16,099 bases of DNA from CAWUIO01 sp963922455 (GTDB lineage: Bacteria; Bacteroidota; Bacteroidia; Cytophagales; Microscillaceae), in assembly GCA_963922455.1 (NCBI GenBank), contig CAWUIO010000137.1, positions 1 through 16,099 on the forward strand, given 5' to 3'. The notes beneath the pieces were generated by a model. The model was not told the origin of the DNA. It searched no databases and saw only the letters and a program-made list of their open reading frames with translations. The position numbers and the translations under genes are program-made. How positions within the stretch are numbered: position 1 is the stretch's first letter; every line of letters begins with the position of its first letter. This document shows positions 1 to 7,096 of the stretch, in pieces.

Positions 1-44
1 TCAGATTATGTCATTGCAAAGACTTGTGCGCCTGCGCATACCCC

Positions 45-187
45 GTTAGGGATGGGCGCCTCTTCATTAAAAGGAGTGGGGTGAGACCGTCGCTGGCTGC
101 GCGCGGGCCGGCTCACCAGCCCAGCCCGGCCCGCGCTGGCAGACATGTTCTCGTTCGAAGCCCTATTTTCTAGCGCGGGCAAGCCCC
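45..187 (+). repeat. Dispersed structured intergenic repeat, copy A
   Basis: GC-rich block in the gene-free first 290 bases. It shares the opening TTAGGGAT and the closing GCGCGGG...AAGCCCC with copies elsewhere in the window. Two inverted repeats are visible: GGTGAG (80-85) with CTCACC (112-117), 26-nt loop; and GCCCGCGCT (129-137) with AGCGCGGGC (172-180), 34-nt loop. I see no coding potential in it. It may be a REP/BIME-like mobile repeat or a structured RNA; which one is not decided here. Confidence 0.7.
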
Positions 188-290
188 CAACCTTCCTTTA
201 GAAGCTTTCAAAATACACCACGCTCTAATTTCGAGCTTTCTAGCTTTTCGGATAGGTCTAAATGTGCTTTATTGAGCCGCCAAGGAAAAA

Positions 291-1643
291 CTAGGAGTTA
301 GCATAGGTCTCCACTTCTTCTACCTCCATCAGCATGTTTTCGTTAATATTATGCAAACGGACGGTCTTGAGCTCGTTGAGAAGAACAGGATCGTATTGGG
401 CTTGCACTCGGATATAATTTTCGGTAAATCCGTGCATGTAGCCGTCCTGAATATCGTGTTCAAAGAGCACTTGGGAAATGTGCCCTAGGTGTTGCTCATA
501 AAAAAAACGACGTTTCTTTTCGCTGAGGATGCGTAGCATTTTAGAACGTTCGGCCCGAATTTTAGCTGGGACCGGATCACTTATCTGCAATGCCGCCGTA
601 TTGGCTCTTTCGGAGTATGTAAAAACGTGCAGGTAAGAAATATCCAATTCATTCAGAAATTGATACGTATCTAGAAAGTCGGCTTCGCTTTCGCTAGGAA
701 AACCTACAATTACATCGACTCCTATGCATGCATGGGGCATTACTTCCTTAATTTTGGCCACTCGGGCAGCATATACGTCACGACGGTAACGGCGGTGCAT
801 CAACTCGAGGATACGGTCAGAACCCGATTGCAAGGGTATGTGGAAATGGGGCACAAACTTTTTAGATTGGGCCACAAAATCAATAATTTCGGGGTGCAAG
901 AGGTTGGGCTCCACCGAAGAAATCCGGAAGCGCTCAATACCTGGAACGTGATCTAGAGCAATCAGCAGGTCTAAGAAACGTTCAAGCCTTCTTCCCTCTT
1001 GAATCCCAAAGTCTCCTGTATTTACTCCGGTAAGTACCACCTCTTTCACTTCACTATTGCCAATTTCCTCGGCGGTACGCACAATATTGTCAATACTGTC
1101 ACTTCGGCTTTTCCCGCGAGCCAGGGGGATGGTACAAAAAGCACAATTATAATTACAGCCATCTTGTACTTTTAGAAACGTACGGGTGCGGTCACCCATA
1201 GAAAAAGAAGTATGGAAGGTTTGAGCGCAAGCGATATCCTCGACCAAGACCTTGGTAGGGCGTTTAGGTACCTCTGGACCCAAAACCGGGGATGCTTTTT
1301 CTTTTTGGAACGTGGGGAGTAAGTCGGGCAGGCGAAATTTTTCGGAAGCGCCCAACACGGCATCTACTCCCGGGATTTCGGCAATTTCTTTGGGTTTGAG
1401 CTGGGCATAACAACCCACAATGGCAATGTACGCCTCTGGTGAGACTTTACGGGCTTCGCGTATGAGTTTACGGCACTTTTTATCGGCATTGTCAGTTACC
1501 GAGCAGGTATTGATAATGAAAATGTCAGGCTCTTGATGAAAAGCAACCTTCTCAAAACCTTTGTTTACAAGCTGACGGGCCAGGGTTGAGGTTTCTGAAT
1601 AGTTTAACTTACAACCCAGGGTATAAAAAGCGACTTTTTTCAT
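291..1643 (-). CDS. mtaB: tRNA (N6-threonylcarbamoyladenosine(37)-C(2))-methylthiotransferase MtaB
   Basis: Radical-SAM methylthiotransferase that converts t6A37 to ms2t6A37 in tRNAs reading ANN codons; it acts in the cytoplasm with two [4Fe-4S] clusters. At 450 aa it has the usual length of the family. The N-terminal UPF0004 domain carries the three cluster ligands C11, C47 and C78. The radical-SAM motif CNYNCAFC gives C163, C167 and C170. The central barrel holds conserved segments such as GVDVIVGFPSE and HIPLQSGSD, and a TRAM domain occupies about residues 388-446. The ATG start is followed at once by the typical MKKVAFYTLGCKLN beginning. MtaB is favoured over MiaB by that N-terminus. It lies 65 bases downstream of the membrane-protein gene on the same strand, with a terminator-like hairpin between them, so it is probably transcribed separately. 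It appears intact. Confidence 0.9.
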   Translation of the reverse strand: MKKVAFYTLGCKLNYSETSTLARQLVNKGFEKVAFHQEPDIFIINTCSVTDNADKKCRKLIREARKVSPEAYIAIVGCYAQLKPKEIAEIPGVDAVLGASEKFRLPDLLPTFQKEKASPVLGPEVPKRPTKVLVEDIACAQTFHTSFSMGDRTRTFLKVQDGCNYNCAFCTIPLARGKSRSDSIDNIVRTAEEIGNSEVKEVVLTGVNTGDFGIQEGRRLERFLDLLIALDHVPGIERFRISSVEPNLLHPEIIDFVAQSKKFVPHFHIPLQSGSDRILELMHRRYRRDVYAARVAKIKEVMPHACIGVDVIVGFPSESEADFLDTYQFLNELDISYLHVFTYSERANTAALQISDPVPAKIRAERSKMLRILSEKKRRFFYEQHLGHISQVLFEHDIQDGYMHGFTENYIRVQAQYDPVLLNELKTVRLHNINENMLMEVEEVETYANS

Positions 1644-1700
1644 TTCTTTTGATGTGTCCTAATGCAACACGTATAGCCAGGCAAAAGGTTTGCCGGGGCT

Positions 1701-1730
1701 TAAAAAAATCAGACTCCCTGAGAGGAGTCT
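1701..1730 (-). terminator. Rho-independent terminator overlapping the end of the membrane-protein gene
   Basis: Read on the minus strand, AGACTCC and GGAGTCT form a perfect 7-bp stem with a 6-nt loop, followed by GA and a run of seven T. The stem (1711-1730) lies inside the last codons of the gene ending at 1709, so the terminator is partly coding. It should separate that gene from mtaB. Confidence 0.7.
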
Positions 1731-2167
1731 CTTTCCGATTGACTCAAGGTAGCTCCGGTAAATTCGTAAAGAATATTGCCATTTTCGGTAACACGCAAGG
1801 CAGCGATACCTTTGGTTTGTAGATTATCGAGAAAGGCTTTGGCTTCTTCCAGACTTAAGTCACTATGCGATGTGAGGTCCAGCGATGATATTTTACCCCC
1901 GTGCCGGGAGGCTAGCTCCAAGATTAACTTTTCGGTTTCTTCTTCTTTTCTTTTCTTCGTACGTTGATTGGCATAGCGGAAAAGATACACCCCGCCCAAG
2001 ACAGGGGCAACTCCTAAGAGACCGGTCAAGGCTACATCGGCCGCCACGGAGCTCCCGGTTTCCCCGTTGGAGATCCCTGCGAGTACCCCAATAATCATAA
2101 TGATTCCAAAGAGGGCCAACATGCCCCCTAAAATTTTGATGACGACACCTTCCAGATTACCAAGCAT
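1709..2167 (-). CDS. Small membrane protein with cytosolic winged-helix-like domain
   Basis: A 152-aa protein if the ATG at 2167 is used. The frame is open upstream to 2275, but the extra 36 residues look like translated noncoding DNA. Two hydrophobic segments (about residues 10-32 and 45-65) form a hairpin in the membrane. A basic/acidic linker follows (QRTKKRKEEETEK), then a soluble part (78-137) with the pattern of a small winged helix: a helix, a GGKISSLDL turn, the helix LSLEEAKAFLDNLQTKG, and a strand pair ending in ILYEF. Such two-TM plus wHTH-like proteins are seen in Bacteroidota and other phyla without a fixed function. A regulatory or sensing role is inference. The last codons lie within a terminator hairpin. 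Confidence 0.65.
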   Translation of the reverse strand: MLGNLEGVVIKILGGMLALFGIIMIIGVLAGISNGETGSSVAADVALTGLLGVAPVLGGVYLFRYANQRTKKRKEEETEKLILELASRHGGKISSLDLTSHSDLSLEEAKAFLDNLQTKGIAALRVTENGNILYEFTGATLSQSERDSSQGV

Positions 2168-2363
2168 ATACCTACATTTTAGATGTTGAGATTTTAGCAA
2201 ATTTACAGGAAATTTCAGCTTTTCAAACCAAAGCCTTAAGCCCCCTACGTGAAAATAAGCCTTCGAGTGACTCACTTAGGGTAAAAAACGGAAAATGGGC
2301 CAGCAAAACCAAAAATTCCAGTAAAAATCAGATGAAAATTAAAGGAAAATCCCCGCAAATCAC

Positions 2364-2371
2364 TAGTTTTG
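2364..2371 (+). promoter_or_regulatory. Bacteroidota -7 box for the tRNA-Leu gene
   Basis: TAGTTTTG matches the Bacteroidota -7 consensus TAnnTTTG exactly and ends 17 bases before the mature tRNA 5' end. No clear TTG -33 box is seen at the usual distance; the stretch there is A-rich. Confidence 0.45.
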
Positions 2372-2387
2372 CATTCCTTTCCTATTA

Positions 2388-2472
2388 GCTCATGTGGTGG
2401 AATTGGTAGACACGCTGTCTTGAGGGGGCAGTGCCTATTGTTGGCGTGGGGGTTCGAATCCCCCCGTGAGCA
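2388..2472 (+). tRNA. tRNA-Leu (anticodon GAG)
   Basis: Class II tRNA of 85 nt. The acceptor arms GCTCATG and CGTGAGC pair with one G-T wobble, with discriminator A2472. The D-arm has the leucine-type GGTGGAATTGGTAGACACGC. The anticodon stem CTGTC/GGCAG encloses the loop TTGAGGG with GAG at the anticodon position. A variable arm follows, and the T-arm GGGGGTTCGAATCCCCC is perfect. CCA is not encoded. The layout matches known bacterial tRNA-Leu(GAG). A T run directly downstream may end transcription. It stands at the left edge of the accessory region. Confidence 0.95.
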
Positions 2473-2605
2473 CTTTTTACATTCCAAATTTATTTTCGGT
2501 ATAGCTGACAAAGAATTCGTTCCAAGCTGGATTGGTCAAGTTGGTTTTTTTGTTATTTTAGTTAAACCTGAATCAAAAATTCAATCTCTCAAACCCAGTA
2601 GGCCC

Positions 2606-3262
2606 ATGGAAAGCATCATTGACCAACTTTTAAACCGGGGGGATACCTGGGAAATTATCAAGAAAGCCCAACTAGCTTTAGAAAAAGAGGAGCAGAAGCG
2701 GGAGGCTTTTTATGGACAAATTAATGAACAAGAAAAAGTGGAATTTTTTCGGGGTAAAATTATCATTCATTCCCCCGTTAAAAAGCGCCACGCCGCAGCA
2801 AGCAATGCCTTAAACCATTTACTAGATACCTACGTGCAGGTCCACGGCTTAGGCTTTGTCGGTCACGAAAAAGTGATGGTTCGCTTGATGCGCAGTGATT
2901 TTGAGCCGGATATTTGTTTTTTTGAAAGCGGCAAAGTGAAGGAAGTGCAAGCCGATGATTCCCTCTTTCCCGTGCCCGATTTTGTAGTAGAAGTACTTTC
3001 TCCCAAAACAGAATCTTATGACCGCACCCAAAAGTTGGAAGAATATGCCCTCAACGAAGTGCCCGAGTATTGGATCATAGATCCCCAAAAAGAAGAAGTG
3101 GAGCAATATGTCCTCGAGAATAAAAGCTATGCCTTACAAGCTAAAAAGAAAGATGGCCGGATTGCCTCATGCGTGATTGAAGGTTTTGAGATTGAGGTAG
3201 AGGCTATTTTTCATAAGGAGAAGTATTTGGAGGCTCTGAGGGGGATGTTGGAAGGAGGCTAA
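2606..3262 (+). CDS. Uma2 family (DUF820) putative restriction-like endonuclease
   Basis: A 218-aa protein from the ATG at 2606. The frame is open further upstream, but that part runs through the tRNA gene and cannot be coding. The Uma2 fold is a PD-(D/E)XK nuclease-like domain, and the expected landmarks are present: KVEFFRGKIIIHSP (44-57), the acidic motif FEPDICFF (99-106) and PDFVVEVLSPKTESYD (124-139), followed by EYWIIDP (154-160). The N-terminal 40 residues are charged and helical. Uma2 proteins are abundant in cyanobacteria and Bacteroidota, often in many copies, and their target is unknown; a DNA-related role is family inference. It appears complete and monocistronic. Confidence 0.8.
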   Translation: MESIIDQLLNRGDTWEIIKKAQLALEKEEQKREAFYGQINEQEKVEFFRGKIIIHSPVKKRHAAASNALNHLLDTYVQVHGLGFVGHEKVMVRLMRSDFEPDICFFESGKVKEVQADDSLFPVPDFVVEVLSPKTESYDRTQKLEEYALNEVPEYWIIDPQKEEVEQYVLENKSYALQAKKKDGRIASCVIEGFEIEVEAIFHKEKYLEALRGMLEGG

Positions 3263-3357
3263 ATCTTTTTAGAATGAGGTGTTAAATAGAATATCCGGTA
3301 AAAGTTTAGCACAAGAGTATTGAAACTGTGGAAGTTCTGGATTAAACCTTTGAGTCA

Positions 3358-3393
3358 AGCCTTGATTTTATATAGCTTAGAGATGGAGCGGCC
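3358..3393 (+). repeat. Truncated copy C of the dispersed repeat (left end only)
   Basis: The stretch from AAGCCTTGATTTT to GAGATGGAGCGGCC matches the left end of copy B (7243-7279) with few differences, then similarity stops abruptly. This shows that the repeat unit begins about 18 bases before the TTAGGGAT core. The rest of 3263-3449 has no gene that I can recognise. Confidence 0.5.
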
Positions 3394-3449
3394 AAGAAGA
3401 TTTACAATTTACGATTAGGGGTTTTAGCATTGTGCAGGCCATGTCCGGC

Positions 3450-3674
3450 TCATAAGCCCTTTTCATCTTTTTTTTCTTCCAAGAGCTTGGTTTTTGCCTC
3501 TTGTATCGAGTGGGTCAAATCTTGCACCAAGACCGGCTCGTCCCTGATCCTAAAACCCAAACCGGGGTAGTAGGCTTGGGTTTGCAGCGTCCCGTCACAA
3601 TTCATACCCAAGGCTTTGGATGCCCGTCTCCTTGAGTAAGTTGCTCGGTTCATAAACATATCGTATTGTTTTAT
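3450..3674 (-). pseudogene. Unrecognised open frame abutting repeat copy E, possible gene remnant
   Basis: A minus-strand frame runs from 3764 to 3450, but its first 30 codons lie inside repeat copy E, so only about 74 codons are independent. That part begins KQYDMFMNRATYSRRR and ends with a charged helical tail rich in K and E. A second frame over the same DNA also looks partly protein-like. I do not recognise either. It may be the 3' end of a gene disrupted by the repeat, or chance. Confidence 0.2.
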
Positions 3675-3806
3675 GGGGCTGCCCGGCGCCAAATTCAGTT
3701 TTTCCAAAATGAGAATAGGGTAGCGGCGCCGGTCGGGCTTTCGCGACTCGCCGGCCACGCGCAAGAACCAGCGGCGGGCTCAAACAAATCGCTCTATCCC
3801 TCAGCC
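3675..3806 (-). repeat. Dispersed structured intergenic repeat, copy E (minus orientation)
   Basis: Reverse-complemented, this block starts GGCTGAGGGATAGAGCG, continues TGTTTGAGCCCG and CGAGTCGCGAAAGCCCGACC, and ends GGCAGCCCC, matching copy B along its length. Its terminal arms are CCGGCGCC (3725-3732) and CCGGCGCC (3683-3690), self-complementary across a 34-nt loop. The arm sequence differs from copies A and B, yet pairing is kept. Confidence 0.7.
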
Positions 3807-3898
3807 AAAGGACGAGACGAAAAATGTGAAGCCTTACCAAAACACAAGCTTACCGAACGGAGATGTACGACTCACCTAAGCGCTTACCCTTACGCAAC

Positions 3899-3996
3899 TA
3901 TATCTATTTGCATATAGACAAGGTCTTTATTGTTGATTTATATCTAAAAACATATAATTTGCTGTATTTGCTTAGTTTTATATTGAAATGCATATA
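3899..3996 (+). promoter_or_regulatory. Three operator-like repeats upstream of hipB, 40-bp period
   Basis: Three 18-bp elements of the form TATAT-N8-ATATA lie at 3899-3916, 3939-3956 and 3979-3996. Each shares TATAT at the left and CATATA at the right. Their start points are exactly 40 bp apart, close to four helical turns. HipB-type antitoxins repress their own operon by binding spaced palindromes, so these are the likely operators. The third ends directly before the ATG at 3997. Confidence 0.65.
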
Positions 3997-4011
3997 ATGT
4001 AGTCACTGGCA

Positions 4012-4206
4012 TTGTTTGTAAAAGTGCGCCGCAAGGAAGTGGGGCTCACCCAGGAAGAATTTGCCAAACGGGCGGGAGTTGCTTTGACGGTGGTTCGCAA
4101 GATTGAGCAAGGCAAAACAAACCTCAACCTGAATAAGGTAAACCTGGTTTTGGGGATGTTTGGCCACGAACTGGCCCCAGTAAGTACCAAAGGCAGGGAG
4201 TCTTGA
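4012..4206 (+). CDS. hipB: HipB-like XRE-family antitoxin/repressor (start region damaged)
   Basis: A helix-turn-helix protein of about 64 aa with the HipB pattern: RRKEVGLTQEEFAKRAGV, then VVRKIEQGKTNLNLNKVN, then LGMFGHELAPV. In this family the protein binds operators upstream of hipBA and neutralises the HipA kinase. The open frame after the last stop offers only CTG (4006), TTG (4012) or GTG (4024) as starts. The expected ATG at 3997 is followed directly by TAG and then codons for SLALFVK, so the natural N-terminus was probably M-x-SLALFVK with codon 2 changed to a stop. Whether the protein is made from TTG is unknown. The stop overlaps the hipA fragment by four bases, as in an intact operon. 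Confidence 0.6.
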   Translation: MFVKVRRKEVGLTQEEFAKRAGVALTVVRKIEQGKTNLNLNKVNLVLGMFGHELAPVSTKGRES

Positions 4207-4313
4207 GAAAAGGTAAGGTATACTATAAAGATAATTTGGCCGGGATGATTACCAAAACCGACGAGGGGGCGTTTGTCTTTCAGTATCAGAAAAACTTTGT
4301 ACCAGAACCATGA
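4203..4313 (+). pseudogene. hipA N-terminal remnant (36 codons)
   Basis: Starting at TTG 4203, overlapping the hipB stop, the frame reads RKGKVYYKDNLAGMITKTDE and then a short tail ending FVFQYQKNFV before TGA. This matches the N-terminal beta domain of HipA-type serine/threonine kinase toxins, typically about 100 aa for the split N-terminal subunit or over 400 aa for full HipA. The rest, including any kinase motifs, is absent; the downstream sequence is an HsdS scrap on the other strand. The toxin is therefore broken. The start codon would be ATG in an intact operon, so TTG may be a further mutation. Confidence 0.6.
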
Positions 4314-4334
4314 AGCCCATGTCTTCTCCAGTCC

Positions 4335-4418
4335 TAGGCTGCCTTCCATCAGGCACTCTGTATCTTTCAGCCTGATTTGTCCGGAGATGAGTTGGGGGAG
4401 GGAGGACAGCAGGGGCAA
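4335..4418 (-). pseudogene. C-terminal remnant of a type I restriction specificity subunit (HsdS), copy 1
   Basis: The minus-strand frame reads SLPQLISGQIRLKDTECLME, which resembles the well-known HsdS C-terminal ending LLPKLISGEIRV-DAE. Only about 28 codons are recognisable. Upstream sequence does not continue as HsdS, and downstream the frame runs antisense through the hip genes. HsdS determines the target sequence of type I restriction-modification enzymes; this piece cannot function. A second such end lies at 6936-7021 in the same orientation. Confidence 0.5.
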
Positions 4419-4608
4419 CCCTAAGCTGGACTAAGTAAGGAAAAAACACAATGTTTAAACTATTCTAAAAATTTTTATTCGCTTGCCAATCCCTCGGGGC
4501 TTACCCTGAATTAATCTACAAAAGTACAAACACTACTATGAATCCAAGAAGAGTTCGGGCTAGCTGGATACTCGAAAAGAAGTGTGCATATGGTTTTTTA
4601 TTTACTTG

Positions 4609-4677
4609 TTTTTGTGTAAAACTTACAAAAATAATTAATTTATTGCTTTCATGGGAATCGAAAACTCGATATTTTTG
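4609..4677 (+). promoter_or_regulatory. Putative promoter/operator region of the rloAB operon
   Basis: TATTTTTG (4670-4677) matches the TAnnTTTG -7 box; a TTG at 4643-4645 is a possible -33 element, though the 24-nt spacing is long. Two inverted repeats lie here: TTTTTGT (4609-4615) with ACAAAAA (4625-4631), and ATCGA-AAAC-TCGAT (4657-4670), which abuts the -7 box. These could be repressor sites. The rest of 4451-4711 shows nothing else. Confidence 0.35.
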
Positions 4678-4711
4678 TTAAAAACACGAAGAAACTAAAA
4701 ATCAAGATCCC

Positions 4712-6034
4712 ATGATACTAGAATTTGCCGTGCAAAACTACCGCTCCATCAAGGAAGAACAAGTCCTTAGCCTACTCGCGGATTCCGGTAAAAAGAAGAA
4801 GGATAATGTGGCGTATATTGGGGACGAATTTAGAGTAGTAAAATCAGCCGTGATCTATGGGCCCAATGCCTCCGGGAAAACGAATTTGATCCGGGCATTT
4901 TTTACTTTTATAAATTTTATTAAAAACTCAACCGATCTCAAAAAAGGGGATCCTATCCCAGCTTATGACCCTTTTCGCTTAGATCTGCAATGGGCAGGCC
5001 TTCCAAGTTCATTTAAATTAGACTTTCTCCTGGGTAGCATTCAATACACCTATGAGGTAAGTATAAACCGGGATGCAGTTCTTGAGGAAAAACTATTATT
5101 TTACCCCAATGGGCCAGAAAAAAAGGGGGGCTTATTGTTTGCTAGATCTAAGGGTTCTGAAAAGGTACAGCTTGGAGATCAGTTCTTAGATAAATCTGTA
5201 TCACGGCATATCCTTCAAAACCGCTTATTCCTTTCAGAAGTCGGGGGGACATCTCCCAATGAGCAACTAGGAAAGCTATACCTTTATTTCAAAGAAATAG
5301 AGTTTGGGAATGCCTTTAATGAGATTAACATTAACCGGCTGATCCGCAATATGCAAAGAGAACTCAGTGAAGAAAGGAACACTCTATTATTAGATAGAAT
5401 TAGCCGCTTGATTCGGATTGCCGATACCAAGATAGAGCGAATTAATACGACCAAAGTGAATAATGAGGAAATCAAATTTCCTGAAAACTTTCCAGAAAAA
5501 TTTAAGGAGGAAATTCTTTCCCAAGAACACTATCGAACTACCTTCCATCACAGGGCCTATCGGAACGGGCAAGATTTTGGGGTAGTAGAATTTGATTTGG
5601 AAGATGAATCAGCAGGAACCCAAGTATTATTTGCCTTAGGAGGTATGCTACTCGAGAAGCTTTTGGAAGGAGGCGTAGTGATCTTCGATGAATTTGATAA
5701 CAGTTTGCACCCCAAATTGTCCAAGTTCTTAGTGAGCCTGTTTCATCATCCACTTGCTAACCCTTGCCAGGCCCAATTGATTTTTGCCACACACGAAACC
5801 ACCTTACTCGATAAAGATCTATTTCGGAAAGATCAAATTTGGTTGATCGAGAAAAATCAAAAAGGGGAAACGGAGCTATTCACGACCTCAGACTTTGAGG
5901 GCATCCGAGAAGACGTCCCCTTTGAAAAATGGTATTTAGAAGGTAAGTTTGGCGGTTTGCCTAATATTAAAGAGCTAGAATTTATTTTCTCAAATGAGAC
6001 AGAGCCGGAGGAAACCCAAAAAGCGAGCGCTTAA
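4712..6034 (+). CDS. rloA: RloA/AbiLi-like AAA (SMC/ABC-type) ATPase
   Basis: A 440-aa ATPase of the RecF/OLD-like group found in defence loci. The N-terminus ILEFAVQNYRSIKEEQ is typical of the group. Walker A is YGPNASGKT (49-57), an ABC signature-like ESAGT lies at 299-303, Walker B VVIFDEFD at 322-329 with catalytic E327, and the switch histidine is H361 in FATHETTLL. A long helical insert (about 200-280) forms the coiled-coil-like arm. In Campylobacter, RloA and RloB (restriction-linked ORFs) sit within type I restriction loci, and such pairs resemble the AbiL two-gene abortive-infection system. The ATPase probably senses infection and controls the RloB effector. The reading frame overlaps rloB by 41 bases, indicating co-translation. 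All motifs are intact, unlike its neighbours. HsdS scraps lie on both sides. Confidence 0.85.
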   Translation: MILEFAVQNYRSIKEEQVLSLLADSGKKKKDNVAYIGDEFRVVKSAVIYGPNASGKTNLIRAFFTFINFIKNSTDLKKGDPIPAYDPFRLDLQWAGLPSSFKLDFLLGSIQYTYEVSINRDAVLEEKLLFYPNGPEKKGGLLFARSKGSEKVQLGDQFLDKSVSRHILQNRLFLSEVGGTSPNEQLGKLYLYFKEIEFGNAFNEININRLIRNMQRELSEERNTLLLDRISRLIRIADTKIERINTTKVNNEEIKFPENFPEKFKEEILSQEHYRTTFHHRAYRNGQDFGVVEFDLEDESAGTQVLFALGGMLLEKLLEGGVVIFDEFDNSLHPKLSKFLVSLFHHPLANPCQAQLIFATHETTLLDKDLFRKDQIWLIEKNQKGETELFTTSDFEGIREDVPFEKWYLEGKFGGLPNIKELEFIFSNETEPEETQKASA

Positions 6035-6941
6035 GACCACGGTATACATTATCTGTGAAGGTAAAAATACCGAACCCAATTATTTTAAGCGGATTAAGGA
6101 GCAAATCGAGGCGCAAACATCAAAATACTGGGTGTTGGTTGAGCTAGTGGATACGGATCAAACGGATGCTTTGGGATTGGTGGAGCTTGCCAGGCATTAC
6201 AAAGGCGAGTATACCGAAGTCTGGGTGGTTTTTGATAAGAACGGGTATACCAAGCATCCCCAAGCATTTGCTTTAGCTCAGGAGGAGGGTATTCAGATAG
6301 CCTTCTCCAGCATCTCTTTTGAAACTTGGGTCTTGTTACATTTTGAGAAAAGCCAGGAGGCTTTTCGGAAATCGGCTGAGTTGGTGCACTATTTAAAAGC
6401 GTCCGGGCATTTTCCTGGGTATGACAAAAAAGCGCATACGGATACCTATCCTCACTTAGCTCCTTGGCTGGACCGGGCCTACGAGAACGCGGCATGGTTA
6501 AGATATTTAAGCTCAAAAGCCAATCCAGATAGCCCTATTTACCAATTAAACCCGTATACCGATGTAGATTGCTTGGTCAAAAAACTACTTAACCATGACC
6601 AGGAATATATATGGGGAGTGTTGAGGGAAGAGCTCGAGGGCCAAGATTTGGGCATCACCCTTCACTTGGAAGAAGATAAGGCAAGAAGGGTACACTTCAC
6701 CCTACTATTGAAAAACCAGGGGGCGAAGGCCTGTGTGATCAATCCCCAAAAGCAAAGCCCCCTATTTTTTGTCAGTACCTCTTCGCTTTGCTCTTGTTTA
6801 TTGGAGGAGCTTCCTGGGGCTTTTACCTTACTTCCTAAACAGCAGGAAACCATAACGTTGAAGTGCTCCGCAATGCCCCGCTCGGAGACTTGTTTTTTTG
6901 TGATGAAGTGGGGGCACACCCAGGTGATGATACGTTTATAG
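5994..6941 (+). CDS. rloB: RloB/AbiLii-like protein with C-terminal beta-rich extension
   Basis: A 315-aa protein. A basic N-terminus (RRKPKKRALK) leads into the RloB signature VYIICEGKNTEPNYF (17-31), with E22 as the likely catalytic acid of a TOPRIM-like fold. Next come WVVFDKNGY (77-85), where most relatives have FDxDD, then FETWVLLHF (109-117) and NPYTDVDCLV (186-195). The RloB core ends near residue 205. About 105 further residues (210-315) look like a beta-sandwich: HFTLLLKNQGAKACVI, then FTLLPKQQETITLKC and a final FFVMKW strand. This is not part of the usual RloB. The protein is probably the nucleic-acid-acting effector of the RloAB/AbiL-like pair. The ATG at 5994 lies inside rloA. 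The stop overlaps the convergent HsdS remnant by six bases. Confidence 0.8.
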   Translation: MRQSRRKPKKRALKTTVYIICEGKNTEPNYFKRIKEQIEAQTSKYWVLVELVDTDQTDALGLVELARHYKGEYTEVWVVFDKNGYTKHPQAFALAQEEGIQIAFSSISFETWVLLHFEKSQEAFRKSAELVHYLKASGHFPGYDKKAHTDTYPHLAPWLDRAYENAAWLRYLSSKANPDSPIYQLNPYTDVDCLVKKLLNHDQEYIWGVLREELEGQDLGITLHLEEDKARRVHFTLLLKNQGAKACVINPQKQSPLFFVSTSSLCSCLLEELPGAFTLLPKQQETITLKCSAMPRSETCFFVMKWGHTQVMIRL

Positions 6942-7021
6942 TACTTTTTCTTTACTTACTAGCCTCTCTGCATCCCCCAGCCGGATCTCTCCATAGATAA
7001 GTTTGGGAGGAGGATGTCGCG
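6936..7021 (-). pseudogene. C-terminal remnant of HsdS, copy 2
   Basis: On the minus strand, LRDILLP is read in one frame, then after a missing base PKLIYGEIRLGDAERLVSKE ending in TAA. Together these match the HsdS C-terminal consensus LRDTLLPKLISGEIRV-DAE-LV. The one-base slip lies near 7004-7008. The remaining HsdS gene is missing. The stop codon sits inside the end of rloB on the opposite strand. Confidence 0.6.
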
Positions 7022-7096
7022 TAATGAAATAATTACTTTATTCTCTTTGGAAACGGTTCGTGTTTAGTTTTTGTCAACGAAAAGGGCCGGGTAAAA

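Noticed and set aside
2388..2472. tRNA-Leu as attachment site of an integrated element covering the accessory region.
   Set aside because: No integrase gene is present, and I found no second copy of the tRNA 3' end in the window; it could still lie outside.
2369..2605. Upstream extension of the Uma2 reading frame by 79 codons.
   Set aside because: It passes through the complete tRNA-Leu gene; the family-like sequence begins after the ATG at 2606.
3595..3917. Plus- and minus-strand frames across 3595-3917 as genes.
   Set aside because: They consist largely of repeat copy E and its complement, with no recognisable protein pattern.
3899..3996. Three evenly spaced repeats could be a mini CRISPR array.
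   Set aside because: Repeats are only 18 bp, AT-rich and palindromic, the spacers are 22 bp, no cas gene is present, and they stand directly before hipB, so operators explain them better.
3978..4418. A 146-codon minus-strand frame as one gene.
   Set aside because: Only the first 28 codons resemble HsdS; the rest is the antisense of hipA and hipB.
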